Of a stretch of 38,324 nt of DNA, positions 7,904 to 16,247 are shown in pieces; within the stretch, counting starts at the first letter, position 1, and every line of letters starts with the position of its first letter. The stretch covers positions 1 through 38,324 of the forward strand of contig JAFTEU010000032.1 of the NCBI GenBank assembly GCA_017453505.1, in the 5' to 3' direction. The notes under the pieces are model-generated. The model made no database searches, was not told the origin of the DNA, and saw only the letters and a list, made by a program, of their open reading frames with translations. Position numbers and translations under genes: made by a program. The DNA is from Muribaculaceae bacterium. GTDB lineage: Bacteria; Bacteroidota; Bacteroidia; Bacteroidales; Muribaculaceae.

Positions 7904-8491
7904 ATGGATAAACTGAGTTACGCATTAGGCCTGAGCATGGGTGGAAACTTCATCGGTTCGGGTATCAAGAAACTGGATATCAACGATTTTGCCGATGGTT
8001 TGAGAGCCATCTTTGAAGGCGCTGAGCAGAAGATGACCTTTGACGAGGCCAAGCAGATTGTCACCGAATTCTTTACCAACCTCGAGAAAGAGGGCGCAGA
8101 GCAGAACGAGCGCCTGGGTCGTGAGTTCCTTGAGCAGAACAAGAACGCCGAGGGCGTCAAGGTGACCGCTAGCGGCCTGCAGTATCAGGTTGTGAAAGAG
8201 GGCGACGGCCTTCAGCCTGGCCCTAACGACGTGGTTACCGTTCACTATACCGGCAAGCTAATTGACGGCACCGTGTTTGACAGCAGCGTGGAGCGCGGCG
8301 AACCCGCCACCTTTGCTGTCGGACAGGTCATCCCCGGTTGGGTAGAAGGTCTGCAATTGATGCGTGAGGGTGCAGCCTACAGGCTGTTCATCCCCAGCAA
8401 CCTGGCCTACGGCCCCCACGGCACGGGTCCCATCCAGCCCAACTCAACGCTCATCTTTGATGTCCAGCTCATCAAGGTCGAGAAGAAGTAA
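7904..8491 (+). CDS. FKBP-type peptidyl-prolyl isomerase (FklB-like)
   Basis: A 195-residue protein with no signal peptide, so probably cytoplasmic. Residues 1-75 are an FKBP N-terminal dimerisation helix region (LSYALGLSMGGNF, then FEGAEQKMTFDEA) and residues about 105-195 are the FKBP fold: [31 protein letters not shown] and SNLAYG, which supply the aromatic pocket residues. This matches FklB/FkpA-type isomerases that speed cis-trans isomerisation at prolines. It is first in a row of three FKBP genes, 51 bases before the second; their FKBP domains are similar enough to suggest tandem duplication. Confidence 0.92.
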   Translation: MDKLSYALGLSMGGNFIGSGIKKLDINDFADGLRAIFEGAEQKMTFDEAKQIVTEFFTNLEKEGAEQNERLGREFLEQNKNAEGVKVTASGLQYQVVKEGDGLQPGPNDVVTVHYTGKLIDGTVFDSSVERGEPATFAVGQVIPGWVEGLQLMREGAAYRLFIPSNLAYGPHGTGPIQPNSTLIFDVQLIKVEKK

Positions 8492-8542
8492 AGGCGAGTA
8501 TTCATCCCACAAGATATATTTTCTAACTTTTACATTGACACG

Positions 8543-9073
8543 ATGAAAAAGGTATTGTTTATGGCAACGGCGGCCATGCTTCTCACAGGCATGACCAGCT
8601 GTGGCAACAACAGCGAGACGAGCAATGAGAGCACGGCCAACACCGAGCAGGTTGTCACCGGCGATGACGAGATCAAGGATAACCTGACCCTGGGACGCGA
8701 ATTCCTCGAGCAGAACGCCAAGAACGACAGTGTCATCCAGACCGAGAGCGGTCTGCAGTACATGGTGCTGAAAGAGGGAACAGGTGCCAAGCCCGATTCC
8801 ACCGACAAAGTGACGGTTCACTATACTGGCAAGCTGATTGACGGCACGGTGTTTGACAGCAGCGAGGAGCGCGGTGAGCCCGCCACCTTCCCCCTGAATA
8901 GAGTCATTGCCGGCTGGACCGAGGGTCTGCAACTCATGAGCGAAGGCTCAGAGTACCGCCTATTCATTCCCAGCGAACTTGCCTATGGAGCTGAAGGCGC
9001 TCCCGGCGGACAGATTCTGCCGAACTCAACGCTCATCTTTGATGTCAAGTTGATTAAGGTTGAGAAACAGTAA
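8543..9073 (+). CDS. FKBP-type peptidyl-prolyl isomerase, lipoprotein
   Basis: A 176-residue protein with a lipoprotein signal (hydrophobic [11 protein letters not shown]; Cys20 the likely acylated residue), a short Asn/Ser/Thr/Glu-rich linker to about residue 45, and an FKBP domain from about 80 to 175. [24 protein letters not shown] is almost identical to the first FKBP, indicating recent duplication or conversion of the catalytic domain. It lacks the long N-terminal helical domain. Expected on the periplasmic side of a membrane, assisting folding of envelope proteins. It probably shares a transcript with its neighbours (51 and 50 base gaps). Confidence 0.92.
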   Translation: MKKVLFMATAAMLLTGMTSCGNNSETSNESTANTEQVVTGDDEIKDNLTLGREFLEQNAKNDSVIQTESGLQYMVLKEGTGAKPDSTDKVTVHYTGKLIDGTVFDSSEERGEPATFPLNRVIAGWTEGLQLMSEGSEYRLFIPSELAYGAEGAPGGQILPNSTLIFDVKLIKVEKQ

Positions 9074-9123
9074 AAACATTTTATATAACAACATTCAAAA
9101 ATCATTTAAACAGTTTTATTATT

Positions 9124-9999
9124 ATGAAGAAGATTTTAGCAATTGCAGTTGCCGGTCTGTTGACCGCAGGTTTTGTAGGCTGCAATAGCAAGTCAGGTGC
9201 CAGCAGCGAGGCTATGGATTCGCTGAGCATGGCATTTGGTGACCTGTATGGTGCCGGTATGGGCCAGCAGTTGCGCGGCATGGATTCCACCATCAACATG
9301 GAGGAGGCCCTCAAGGGTATGGAGTATATCGCTAATGCCGACACCAGCAAGAACTTCATGGCTGGTCTGCAGATGGGTATGCAGATTGCACAACTTTATC
9401 AGGGCATCGAGCAGCAGTGCGGTATGCCCATCAACAAGAGCCTCTTCATGAAGCACCTGCGCGATGCCATCATGAAGACCACCCCCATGGGACAGGAAGA
9501 GATGATGGCCATGCAGAGCAAGATTGAGCCTCTGCTGAACAAGGCTATGGAGCAGTCCCCCAAGGCCATCGCCAACAAGAAGGCCGGTGAGGAATATATG
9601 GCAAAGCTCAAGGGCGACAAGAGCTACACCTTTACCAAGAGCGGTATCGCCTACAAGGTGATCAATGCTGGTGAGGGCAAGAACTTCGCTGACAGCGATG
9701 TCGTTAAGGTGAACTACGTTGGTCGTCACCTCAATGGTGAGGAGTTTGACAAGAGCGGTGAGAACCCTGTGCCCTTCAACCTCAAGCAAGTCATCCCCGG
9801 CTTCGCCGAGATGATCCAGCTGATGAAGCCCGGCAGCAAGGTGACCGTTGTCATCCCCGGTGAGCTGGCTTACGGTCCCCAGGGTAACCGCGGCATCGAG
9901 CCCAACGAGACCCTGATTTTTGACATCGAGACCCTGGGTGTTCAGGAGAAGAGCGAGCAGCCCATGCGTCCTCAGATGCCCCGTCCCGCTAGCAGGTAA
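9124..9999 (+). CDS. FKBP-type peptidyl-prolyl isomerase, lipoprotein with N-terminal domain
   Basis: A 291-residue protein with a lipobox at AGFVGC (Cys20), an FKBP N-terminal helical region rich in Met and Gln (about 25-170), an FKBP domain at about 175-275 (VKVNYVGRHLNGEEFDKSG, QVIPGFAEMIQLM, GELAYG) and a Pro/Met/Arg-rich tail. It is a periplasm-facing prolyl isomerase resembling FkpA/Mip types, in which the N-terminal domain dimerises and acts as a chaperone. Its FKBP domain is more diverged than those of the two upstream genes. A strong terminator follows at 10032, closing the cluster. Confidence 0.9.
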   Translation: MKKILAIAVAGLLTAGFVGCNSKSGASSEAMDSLSMAFGDLYGAGMGQQLRGMDSTINMEEALKGMEYIANADTSKNFMAGLQMGMQIAQLYQGIEQQCGMPINKSLFMKHLRDAIMKTTPMGQEEMMAMQSKIEPLLNKAMEQSPKAIANKKAGEEYMAKLKGDKSYTFTKSGIAYKVINAGEGKNFADSDVVKVNYVGRHLNGEEFDKSGENPVPFNLKQVIPGFAEMIQLMKPGSKVTVVIPGELAYGPQGNRGIEPNETLIFDIETLGVQEKSEQPMRPQMPRPASR

Positions 10000-10031
10000 T
10001 TCCTAAGCAGGATATTTATCCTACGATACAG

Positions 10032-10071
10032 AAAACCGCTTGTGCCTCCGATGTGTGGCTCAAGCGGTTTT
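10032..10071. terminator. Strong convergent terminator
   Basis: AAAACCGCTTG (10032-10042) pairs perfectly with CAAGCGGTTTT (10061-10071). It lies between the FKBP cluster on the plus strand and the methyltransferase-like gene on the minus strand, and can serve both. Confidence 0.85.
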
Positions 10072-10102
10072 GTTATATCTCCTTAACGGGTCGCTGAAAC
10101 GG

Positions 10103-10807
10103 CTACAGCCACAGCGAGAAATCTTCCCGCTGCAACTTGGGGTTGGGTAACAACAGGGCGATTTTGCCGTTAGTGTAGGTTTGCCCCATGGACATGTATT
10201 CACTGCACATCTCGAACAGCCGCCGCATCGACTCGTCTCTGCTCAGATTGCGCATCACGAGCACGACGTGGGCAGCCAGCAGGCGCTCAAGCACAGCTTC
10301 ATCGACTGGCACGTTGATCAAGGCCACAGCCGACGGTTCATCGGTTGACGCTCCGTCAAGAAACTCACTTGCCGCCACCATCATGTCGTCATAGCACTCT
10401 ACCCTATCCAGCTGAGATTGCAGCACACGCACGGCGAGCGGTTTCATCTCCAGCCGCGGGTCATAGAGGTAGAGGCGGCTTGCCCGATTCACCTCGAGCA
10501 TCGCCACACTCTCTATACCCGTGGCGGCTCCCACCTGCAGCAAGCGGTCAGGATTGAAAAAGTTGGTCACCCTGAACAACAGCCTTGCTTCCTTCCCGTC
10601 AATAAGATCCAGTTCACGGCGCTGAGCTCGTGAAGTGCCGCCCTTGACGGTAGCGATGAGCTGATGGAGCCCCTCATAGGCATAGTAGGGCAACGGCTGC
10701 CGCCACACGTGGCGCACAAACTGGTAGGCAAAGGGGGAATGAATGCCGAAGCCGCCACTACGGTGGTGGCGGCTCCAGGCAGTCAGATATCGTTTTAATC
10801 GGGTCAA
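10103..10807 (-). CDS. Putative class I SAM-dependent methyltransferase-like protein
   Basis: A 234-residue protein. The N-terminal GGFGIHSPFAYQFV block (about 18-31) is a signature I associate with a Bacteroidetes family usually annotated as SAM-dependent methyltransferase. LLQVGAATGIESVAML (about 89-104) resembles methyltransferase motif I, and an acidic residue after the next strand (LYLYDP) fits motif II. The later motifs are weak, so catalytic activity is uncertain. It starts 11 bases after the YfhO-like gene ends, making it the last gene of a minus-strand operon with the YfhO-like protein and cytidine deaminase. Substrate unknown. Confidence 0.6.
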   Translation of the reverse strand: MTRLKRYLTAWSRHHRSGGFGIHSPFAYQFVRHVWRQPLPYYAYEGLHQLIATVKGGTSRAQRRELDLIDGKEARLLFRVTNFFNPDRLLQVGAATGIESVAMLEVNRASRLYLYDPRLEMKPLAVRVLQSQLDRVECYDDMMVAASEFLDGASTDEPSAVALINVPVDEAVLERLLAAHVVLVMRNLSRDESMRRLFEMCSEYMSMGQTYTNGKIALLLPNPKLQREDFSLWL

Positions 10808-10818
10808 GTGTATCGCCC

Positions 10819-13356
10819 TTAATCGTTATCGACCGCAGCCTTCTCCTCTTGCTTCTTGAACAGCTTGTCGCCAAACAAAGCGTAATTCAATGCCAACAAG
10901 AGCAACACGTAGATGGCAATGACAGCGATGCTGGCCCACGTCTGGGTCTTGTTCACCGAGTCGGGATCAAACTTGAAGTCAATCTCATGGTCACCAGCAG
11001 GCAACTGCAGGGCACGCAGCACATAGTTCACACGGCCCATCTCGACGGGCTTGCCATCGACCGTCACCTTCCAGCCCCAGGGGAAGTAAATCTCGCTGAA
11101 GACCGCCAGGCCGCCAGCGGCGCTGTGGCTCTTGTAGGTCAGGTGATCGGGGGCATAGGAAGTCTCATAGATGGTATCTCCAGGCTGCACGGCACGGGCC
11201 TGGCCCAACTGCTGCTGGAACTTGACATCGGCCACTGCACTCACGGCGGGATTGAAGTCATCCATGAAGGCCATCTCCTCGTCGGCAGTCTTGACATAGG
11301 TCAACGAATCGACAAACCAGGCGTTGCCCAGTGCATCGGGATTGCGTTGAACGGTCTGGTCATCGACAATGACATAACGCGTGTTGAGCATATTGAGCAC
11401 CTGGATATTATTCTTTGCGATCTGGTTGTTGATCAAATCGTTGTACCGGGTCAACTTGGCAGCATGATATCCGCCGATGGTCTTGTGGAAATAGCTGGGC
11501 ATGGCTTCACCGAAGTGCTGCACATCCATCACACGGTAGTTCAAATCCTTGTCTTGCATGATCTGCTGGTCGGCAGGACGCGGTGTGAAGGTCTGCTCAC
11601 CCACTTCATAACGTGAGGTAAAAGTCTCGGAGTCGATATAGCGCTTGTTGATGGCATACATGTCCACCAGCACGATACTAGCCACAATGAGGGTGGCGGC
11701 CATCTCGTTGAGTTTGCCCTTGAGATAAGCAAAAATCACGGCAAAGCCCAGCACAATGATCAGCAGGCTGCGCCATGCATCACCACTCACCAGAGCACCT
11801 CGCACGGTTGCGATAGCGGCATCCACACTGGGGAATTGCTGTATCTGACCGGTAGCAACAAGCTGCTCGTTCTCTTGAGCAGAGAAGTGACCGAACATGC
11901 CAGGGAACACCGCCAGCAACAGGCAGATGAACGCGCAAAGGCCGAAGGAAATAATCAACGGCAAGCGGTAACGGCGCCAGCCATCGGCATCCTTGAACAG
12001 TTCGCGCAAGCCCAGCACAGCCAGAATGGGCATCGTAATCTCGGCAATGACAAGTATGGAGGCCACCGTGCGGAACTTGTTATACATGGGGCAATGGTCA
12101 ATCATCCAGTCGGTGAGCCACATCATGTTGTGTCCCCACGAGAGCAGGATGCTGATGATGGTGACGATGAGTAACGCCCACTTCACCGGGCCCTTGACAA
12201 TGAAGCAGCCCAGCAGGAACAGAGCGCAGATGAGCGCGCCGACATAGACGGGGCCATTGGTCATCGGCTGGTCACCGAAGTATTGCGGGAACTGACTCAG
12301 AATCTGGACATCCTGCTGGTTCATCTGGCCCGTGTTGGCCAGTTTTTCGGCCTTCGGGGTCTCGTTCAGCACCAGCACCCGGTTATCGCCATGCTCGGGC
12401 TTGATGGTGGCACCACCCTTGACATTAGGGATCAACAGGGTGAGAGTCTCGTCCTTGCCATAGCTCCACTGGGTGATGTAATCCTTGTCCAGACCACCCT
12501 TGGAGGGGTTGGCGCTAACGGCATCCTCGCCCTTGGTGGTGAGTTCACTGTGGCCGCCGCGCATGGTCTCCTTGGAGTACTGATAGGTCAAGTAGAGGTT
12601 AGGCGAGTTGGCCAGCAAGGCCAGCCCAGCGGCAACGGCCAGAGCACCAGTGGCGATGCACCAGCGCCCCACCTGCTTGTCGATAATGGCCTTGACCAGG
12701 AAGGCAATGACCAGGGCCACGATGATAAACATCGAGTAATAGGTCATCTGCACATGGTTACTGGCCAGCTGCAAGGCAGCGAAGAACGCAGCCAGTGCCA
12801 TACCACTCAAGTACTTACCGCGGTAGCACCACACGATACCGGCCATCGTGGGCGGGATATAGGCGAGCACCATCAGTTTCCAGATGTGGCCGGCACCCAT
12901 GAGGATGAAAAAGTAGCTCGAGAAAGCATAGCCGATGGCTCCCAGCACGGCATAGTACCACTTGACCTTGAACGCCAGCATCAACAGGAAGAAGCCCAGC
13001 ATCAGGACGAACAGCCAGCTCACCGGCGTGGGGAAATACAGGCGGTAGAGTGCCGAGGCCGGAGTCAGATAGGTCGTGCCCTTGTAGGAGGGCGCGATCT
13101 GGAACGTGGGCATGCCGCCGAAGAGGGCATCGGTCCACAATGGCTTCTCGCCGGTCTGTGTCTCAACCAGGTTGGTCTCATGAGAGTTGGCAATACCCTG
13201 CATGACATCATTCTGCTGCAGCACGTCACCGTTCACGTCATTGGGATAAAAATAAATCCATGAGATAAAGGCAAAGGCCAGTACAGCTATCACAAAATGG
13301 ATCACGTCGGCAAGCGACAATGACCCAATCAATTTCTTTTCAAATTTGCTTTTCAT
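10819..13356 (-). CDS. YfhO family multi-pass membrane protein
   Basis: An 845-residue membrane protein. After a short basic N-terminus, a first helix at about residues 17-37 is followed by a soluble loop containing YPNDVNGDVLQQNDVMQG, then roughly a dozen further helices up to about residue 560. A large soluble domain at about 575-800 ends with a last helix (VIAIYVLLLLALNYALF). This is the pattern of the YfhO/GtrC-like family, polytopic proteins tied to glycosylation of envelope polymers in Firmicutes; the role in Bacteroidetes is not established. It sits between cytidine deaminase (44 bases upstream) and the methyltransferase-like gene (11 bases downstream) in an apparent operon. Confidence 0.82.
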   Translation of the reverse strand: MKSKFEKKLIGSLSLADVIHFVIAVLAFAFISWIYFYPNDVNGDVLQQNDVMQGIANSHETNLVETQTGEKPLWTDALFGGMPTFQIAPSYKGTTYLTPASALYRLYFPTPVSWLFVLMLGFFLLMLAFKVKWYYAVLGAIGYAFSSYFFILMGAGHIWKLMVLAYIPPTMAGIVWCYRGKYLSGMALAAFFAALQLASNHVQMTYYSMFIIVALVIAFLVKAIIDKQVGRWCIATGALAVAAGLALLANSPNLYLTYQYSKETMRGGHSELTTKGEDAVSANPSKGGLDKDYITQWSYGKDETLTLLIPNVKGGATIKPEHGDNRVLVLNETPKAEKLANTGQMNQQDVQILSQFPQYFGDQPMTNGPVYVGALICALFLLGCFIVKGPVKWALLIVTIISILLSWGHNMMWLTDWMIDHCPMYNKFRTVASILVIAEITMPILAVLGLRELFKDADGWRRYRLPLIISFGLCAFICLLLAVFPGMFGHFSAQENEQLVATGQIQQFPSVDAAIATVRGALVSGDAWRSLLIIVLGFAVIFAYLKGKLNEMAATLIVASIVLVDMYAINKRYIDSETFTSRYEVGEQTFTPRPADQQIMQDKDLNYRVMDVQHFGEAMPSYFHKTIGGYHAAKLTRYNDLINNQIAKNNIQVLNMLNTRYVIVDDQTVQRNPDALGNAWFVDSLTYVKTADEEMAFMDDFNPAVSAVADVKFQQQLGQARAVQPGDTIYETSYAPDHLTYKSHSAAGGLAVFSEIYFPWGWKVTVDGKPVEMGRVNYVLRALQLPAGDHEIDFKFDPDSVNKTQTWASIAVIAIYVLLLLALNYALFGDKLFKKQEEKAAVDND

Positions 13357-13400
13357 TATCTATCAAACTAATAGTAGTTGCTTGAACAGGCATCGAAATG

Positions 13401-13865
13401 TCAAAATTCGGTAAAGGACAGCGGCATGGTGTCGCTGAAGCTGTCGAGTATATAAATCTTCTCTTTTCCAGCCAAGATAAGCTCGATGGGATGACCATTC
13501 TTCTCAAACTCCAGGAAAGCCTGTCGGCACACGCCACAGGGTGCGGTGGGTTCCTCGACAAACTCTTCGCGGGTATAGGAAGTGATGGCGACCGACTTGA
13601 CAGGCACGCCGGGATACTTGGCCCCTGCGGCATAGAGTGCCGAGCGCTCTCCACAGATGCCTGCAAATGCCGCATTTTCCTGATTAGCACCGATAAACAC
13701 CTCGCCATTATCCAGCATCAATGCCGCTCCCACCTTGAAGTGACTATAGGGGGAATAGGAGTGTGAAGTGGCCTCTCTAGCCATGTCCACTAATTTTTTT
13801 TGCTCTTCGGTTAGTTCATTATAAGAATAAACCCTTACCTTTGTGGTGATTTTTTTTTCGGTCAT
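13401..13865 (-). CDS. cdd: Cytidine deaminase
   Basis: A 154-residue homotetrameric-type cytidine deaminase (pyrimidine salvage: cytidine or deoxycytidine to uridine or deoxyuridine). The catalytic Cys-Ala-Glu-like block appears as GICGERSAL, with the zinc ligand Cys and proton-shuttle Glu, and the second zinc pair as PCGVC near residue 105. SYSPYSHFKVGAAL is the substrate loop. The longer open frame reaches 13928, but MTEKKITT at 13865 is preferred because it gives the usual length and keeps a good promoter (13895-13924) upstream of the start. The start codon is only 9 bases from that of the divergent glucosaminidase gene. Confidence 0.9.
   Translation of the reverse strand: MTEKKITTKVRVYSYNELTEEQKKLVDMAREATSHSYSPYSHFKVGAALMLDNGEVFIGANQENAAFAGICGERSALYAAGAKYPGVPVKSVAITSYTREEFVEEPTAPCGVCRQAFLEFEKNGHPIELILAGKEKIYILDSFSDTMPLSFTEF
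13836..13843 (+). promoter_or_regulatory. Candidate -7 box (TACCTTTG) for the glucosaminidase gene
   Basis: TACCTTTG lies inside the 5' coding region of cytidine deaminase, about 30 bases before the first glucosaminidase start at 13875. No TTG occurs at the standard distance upstream. Confidence 0.5.
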
Positions 13866-13874
13866 AGAAAAATT

Positions 13875-14624
13875 ATGAGTTTTAACTTGGAACGCAAAAT
13901 TAAAGATTTTTTCTCGATAAACAAGCAAATATCGCTTTTTTGCTTGATTTTTATGGCATTTTCGGCCATTTCAGCATCAGCACAGACCAAACATCAACGA
14001 TATCTTGACTATATCGAGCGCTACAAGCATGTGGCGCTCCAGTCCGAGCGTGAATACGGCATTCCCGCCAGCATCACCCTGGCACAGGGGTTGCTCGAGA
14101 GCTACGTGGGCCAGAGCAAAATGGCCAAGGAGGCAAATAACCACTTCGGCATCAAGGCCTATCACTGGAAGGGTGAGGTCTATGGTGCCTGCGACTCCCT
14201 CAAGCAGGTGGGCTACCGCAAGTATGGCGCACCCGAGGACTCATTCCTTGATCATGCCAAGTTCCTCAAGGGGCCACGTTACAGTATCCTCTATGAGTTT
14301 GACGTGACCGATTACCGCAGCTGGGCCCAAGGGCTCAGGGACTGCGGCTATGCCGAGGACGAGAATTATCCCACCAAACTCATCAACATTATCGAGCAAT
14401 ACGAACTTTATGCCCTGGATGGCGGCAAGCGGATGGACGGCAGCAAGGCCTCAGAAACCGCTATCGAGGAAGACGCCGAGACCACCGATAACGGCCGCTG
14501 GTACCACCGCAAGCGCCGCAACCACGGCCAGCAGGAAGCCAGCATCGCACAAGACCAGGAACACCCTGCGGCCAACCCGCCCGCGCGCCCTGGCCGTGTG
14601 CTCGCAAGTGCCGATAATGATTAA
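13875..14624 (+). CDS. Glucosaminidase-domain peptidoglycan hydrolase
   Basis: A 249-residue secreted protein. A basic N-terminus and hydrophobic run (ISLFCLIFMAFSAISASAQ) form a signal peptide of about 37 residues; a shorter version could start at Met27 (13953). Residues about 40-175 form a glucosaminidase domain: YGIPASITLAQGLLESYVGQS contains the catalytic Glu, followed by NNHFGIKAYHW and YRKYGAPEDSFLDHAKFL, typical of FlgJ/AcmA-type enzymes cleaving the glycan chain. The C-terminal 60 residues are low complexity, charged and His/Arg-rich, with no LysM repeat. It probably acts in the periplasm on cell-wall turnover. Its start region overlaps the promoter region of the divergent cytidine deaminase. 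Confidence 0.87.
   Translation: MSFNLERKIKDFFSINKQISLFCLIFMAFSAISASAQTKHQRYLDYIERYKHVALQSEREYGIPASITLAQGLLESYVGQSKMAKEANNHFGIKAYHWKGEVYGACDSLKQVGYRKYGAPEDSFLDHAKFLKGPRYSILYEFDVTDYRSWAQGLRDCGYAEDENYPTKLINIIEQYELYALDGGKRMDGSKASETAIEEDAETTDNGRWYHRKRRNHGQQEASIAQDQEHPAANPPARPGRVLASADND
13895..13924 (-). promoter_or_regulatory. Promoter of cytidine deaminase
   Basis: On the minus strand TTG (13924-13922), 19 bases, then TAATTTTG (13902-13895). It predicts a leader of about 23 nucleotides. It lies within the signal-peptide region of the divergent glucosaminidase if that gene starts at 13875. Confidence 0.65.
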
Positions 14625-14641
14625 GCCTGAATGATAAAACT

Positions 14642-14669
14642 ATTCACTGTTAACTGTTCATTGTTAACT
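14642..14669. repeat. Four 7-bp repeats upstream of kbl
   Basis: Consecutive heptads ATTCACT, GTTAACT, GTTCATT and GTTAACT occupy the gap 18 bases after the glucosaminidase stop and end about 10 bases before the kbl -7 box. They resemble the heptads at 15934 and 34025. Confidence 0.6.
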
Positions 14670-14679
14670 AAAAAAATAC

Positions 14680-14687
14680 TACCTTTG
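14680..14687 (+). promoter_or_regulatory. Candidate -7 box (TACCTTTG) for kbl
   Basis: TACCTTTG lies 55 bases before the kbl ATG. A TTG at 14661 is 16 bases upstream, shorter than usual and inside the heptad array. Confidence 0.5.
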
Positions 14688-14742
14688 TGGTCATAAATAA
14701 GAACCTAACATTAATGTCAAACCTTTAAATAATTGTATTATC

Positions 14743-15933
14743 ATGTTTGGAAAATTTCAGGAACATCTCCAGAAGGAGCTCGCCGACATCCAGGCTGCCG
14801 GTTTGTACAAGAACGAACGTATCATCACCACGCCGCAGCGCGCCGACATCAAGGTGCAGCCCAATGACGAGGTGCTGAACTTCTGTGCCAACAACTATCT
14901 GGGTCTGAGCGACAACAGCCGCCTGATCAAGGCCGCTACCGAGACCATGTCTCACCACGGCTACGGCATGTCGTCGGTTCGCTTCATCTGCGGTACCAGC
15001 GATATCCACAAGGAACTTGAGGCCGCTATCGCCGACTATTTCCACACCGAGGATGCCATCCTCTACGGCTCATGCTTTGACGCTAACGGTGGTCTGTTCG
15101 AGGCCCTGTTGACCGACGAGGATGCTATCATCAGCGACTCGTTGAACCACGCTTCGATCATCGACGGTGTGCGCCTGTGCAAGGCTAAACGCTACCGCTA
15201 TGCCAACGCCGACATGGCCGAGCTTGAGGAGTGTCTGAAGCAGGCTCAGGAGCAGCGCTTCCGCATCATTGCCACCGACGGTGTGTTCTCGATGGACGGC
15301 AACGTAGCTCCCATGGACAAGATCTGTGACCTGGCTGAGAAATATGACGCTATGGTGATGGTCGATGAGTCGCACTCGGCAGGTGTCGTTGGCCCCACTG
15401 GCCACGGTGTAGCCGAGCAGTACAACATCTATGGCCGCATCGATGTCTTCACCGGTACGCTGGGTAAGGCATTCGGCGGCGCTATGGGCGGTTTCACCAC
15501 TGGCCGCAAGGAGATTATCGACATGCTGCGTCAGCGCTCACGTCCCTACTTGTTCAGCAACAGCATCGCTCCCGGCATCGTGGGTGCCAGCATCGAGATG
15601 TTCAAGATGCTCAAGGAGAGCAATGCCCTGCACGACAAGCTGGTCGATAACGTGAACTACTTCCGCGACAAGATGCTGGCTGCAGGCTTTGACATCAAGC
15701 CGACTCAGAGCGCTATCTGCGCCGTGATGCTCTATGATGCCAAGCTGTCACAGGACTTCGCTGCCGAGTTGCAGAAGGAAGGCATCTACGTTACCGGTTT
15801 CTACTATCCCGTTGTGCCCAAGGGCCAGGCTCGCATCCGCGTGCAGGTTTCGGCTGGTCACGAGCGTGAGCACCTCGACAAGTGCATCAACGCCTTCATC
15901 AAGATCGGCAAGCAGATGGGAATCATCAAGTGA
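14743..15933 (+). CDS. kbl: Glycine C-acetyltransferase (2-amino-3-ketobutyrate CoA ligase)
   Basis: A 396-residue PLP enzyme of the alpha-oxoamine synthase family. Features: NFCANNYLGLSDN near residue 46; the GSCFDANGG segment; the MVDESHSAG block with the cofactor-pairing Asp; and the PLP lysine in FTGTLGKAFGGAMGG (about 237-251). Length and sequence match Kbl, which cleaves 2-amino-3-ketobutyrate with CoA to glycine and acetyl-CoA, completing threonine degradation begun by threonine dehydrogenase (candidate at 1538). Very regular codon use suggests high expression. 8-amino-7-oxononanoate synthase is a related alternative but less likely. A dense array of heptads begins directly after its stop codon. 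Confidence 0.92.
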   Translation: MFGKFQEHLQKELADIQAAGLYKNERIITTPQRADIKVQPNDEVLNFCANNYLGLSDNSRLIKAATETMSHHGYGMSSVRFICGTSDIHKELEAAIADYFHTEDAILYGSCFDANGGLFEALLTDEDAIISDSLNHASIIDGVRLCKAKRYRYANADMAELEECLKQAQEQRFRIIATDGVFSMDGNVAPMDKICDLAEKYDAMVMVDESHSAGVVGPTGHGVAEQYNIYGRIDVFTGTLGKAFGGAMGGFTTGRKEIIDMLRQRSRPYLFSNSIAPGIVGASIEMFKMLKESNALHDKLVDNVNYFRDKMLAAGFDIKPTQSAICAVMLYDAKLSQDFAAELQKEGIYVTGFYYPVVPKGQARIRVQVSAGHEREHLDKCINAFIKIGKQMGIIK

Positions 15934-16037
15934 GTTAGGAGTTAGGAATTAGGAATCAGGAATTAGGAATTGGCATCCGCCAACTGACAACTGACAACTA
16001 AAAACTGACAACTGACAACTGACAACTAAAAACTACA
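15934..16037. repeat. Double heptad-repeat array after kbl
   Basis: The array begins at the base after the kbl stop. First part (15934-15974): six 7-bp units of GTTAGGA/ATTAGGA type. After a short spacer, the second part (about 15981-16037) has about eight 7-bp units of CAACTGA/CAACTAA/AAACTGA type. The two parts use roughly opposite strands of a similar core (GTTAG versus CAACT). Confidence 0.8.
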
Positions 16038-16062
16038 ATCATTTTAACACCCAGAGAAAAAA

Positions 16063-16108
16063 CCTCATGATGAGGGTGTGCTATCATTCATTAATAGCCC
16101 ACCCTCAT
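16063..16108 (+). promoter_or_regulatory. Two mutually exclusive hairpins before the phosphatase gene
   Basis: ATGAGGGTG (16070-16078) can pair with CACCCTCAT (16100-16108), or its TGAGG can pair with CCTCA at 16063-16067. No T-tract follows, so a simple terminator is not clear; it may be a weak kbl terminator or a leader switch. Uncertain. Confidence 0.3.
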
Positions 16109-16247
16109 TGATTAAAATGCCAGCTGAAGTATGCAATGCAACGGCGGCATCAGCATCTTACCAATAGTTTCCTTTGGATTAAGACGGGCAATAACTGATT
16201 AGCATTATATTTTTTATTATCAACACTAACAAATCATCTTTATTGTT

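Noticed and set aside
15934-16037. CRISPR array
   Set aside because: Units are 7 bp in direct tandem without spacers; no cas genes.
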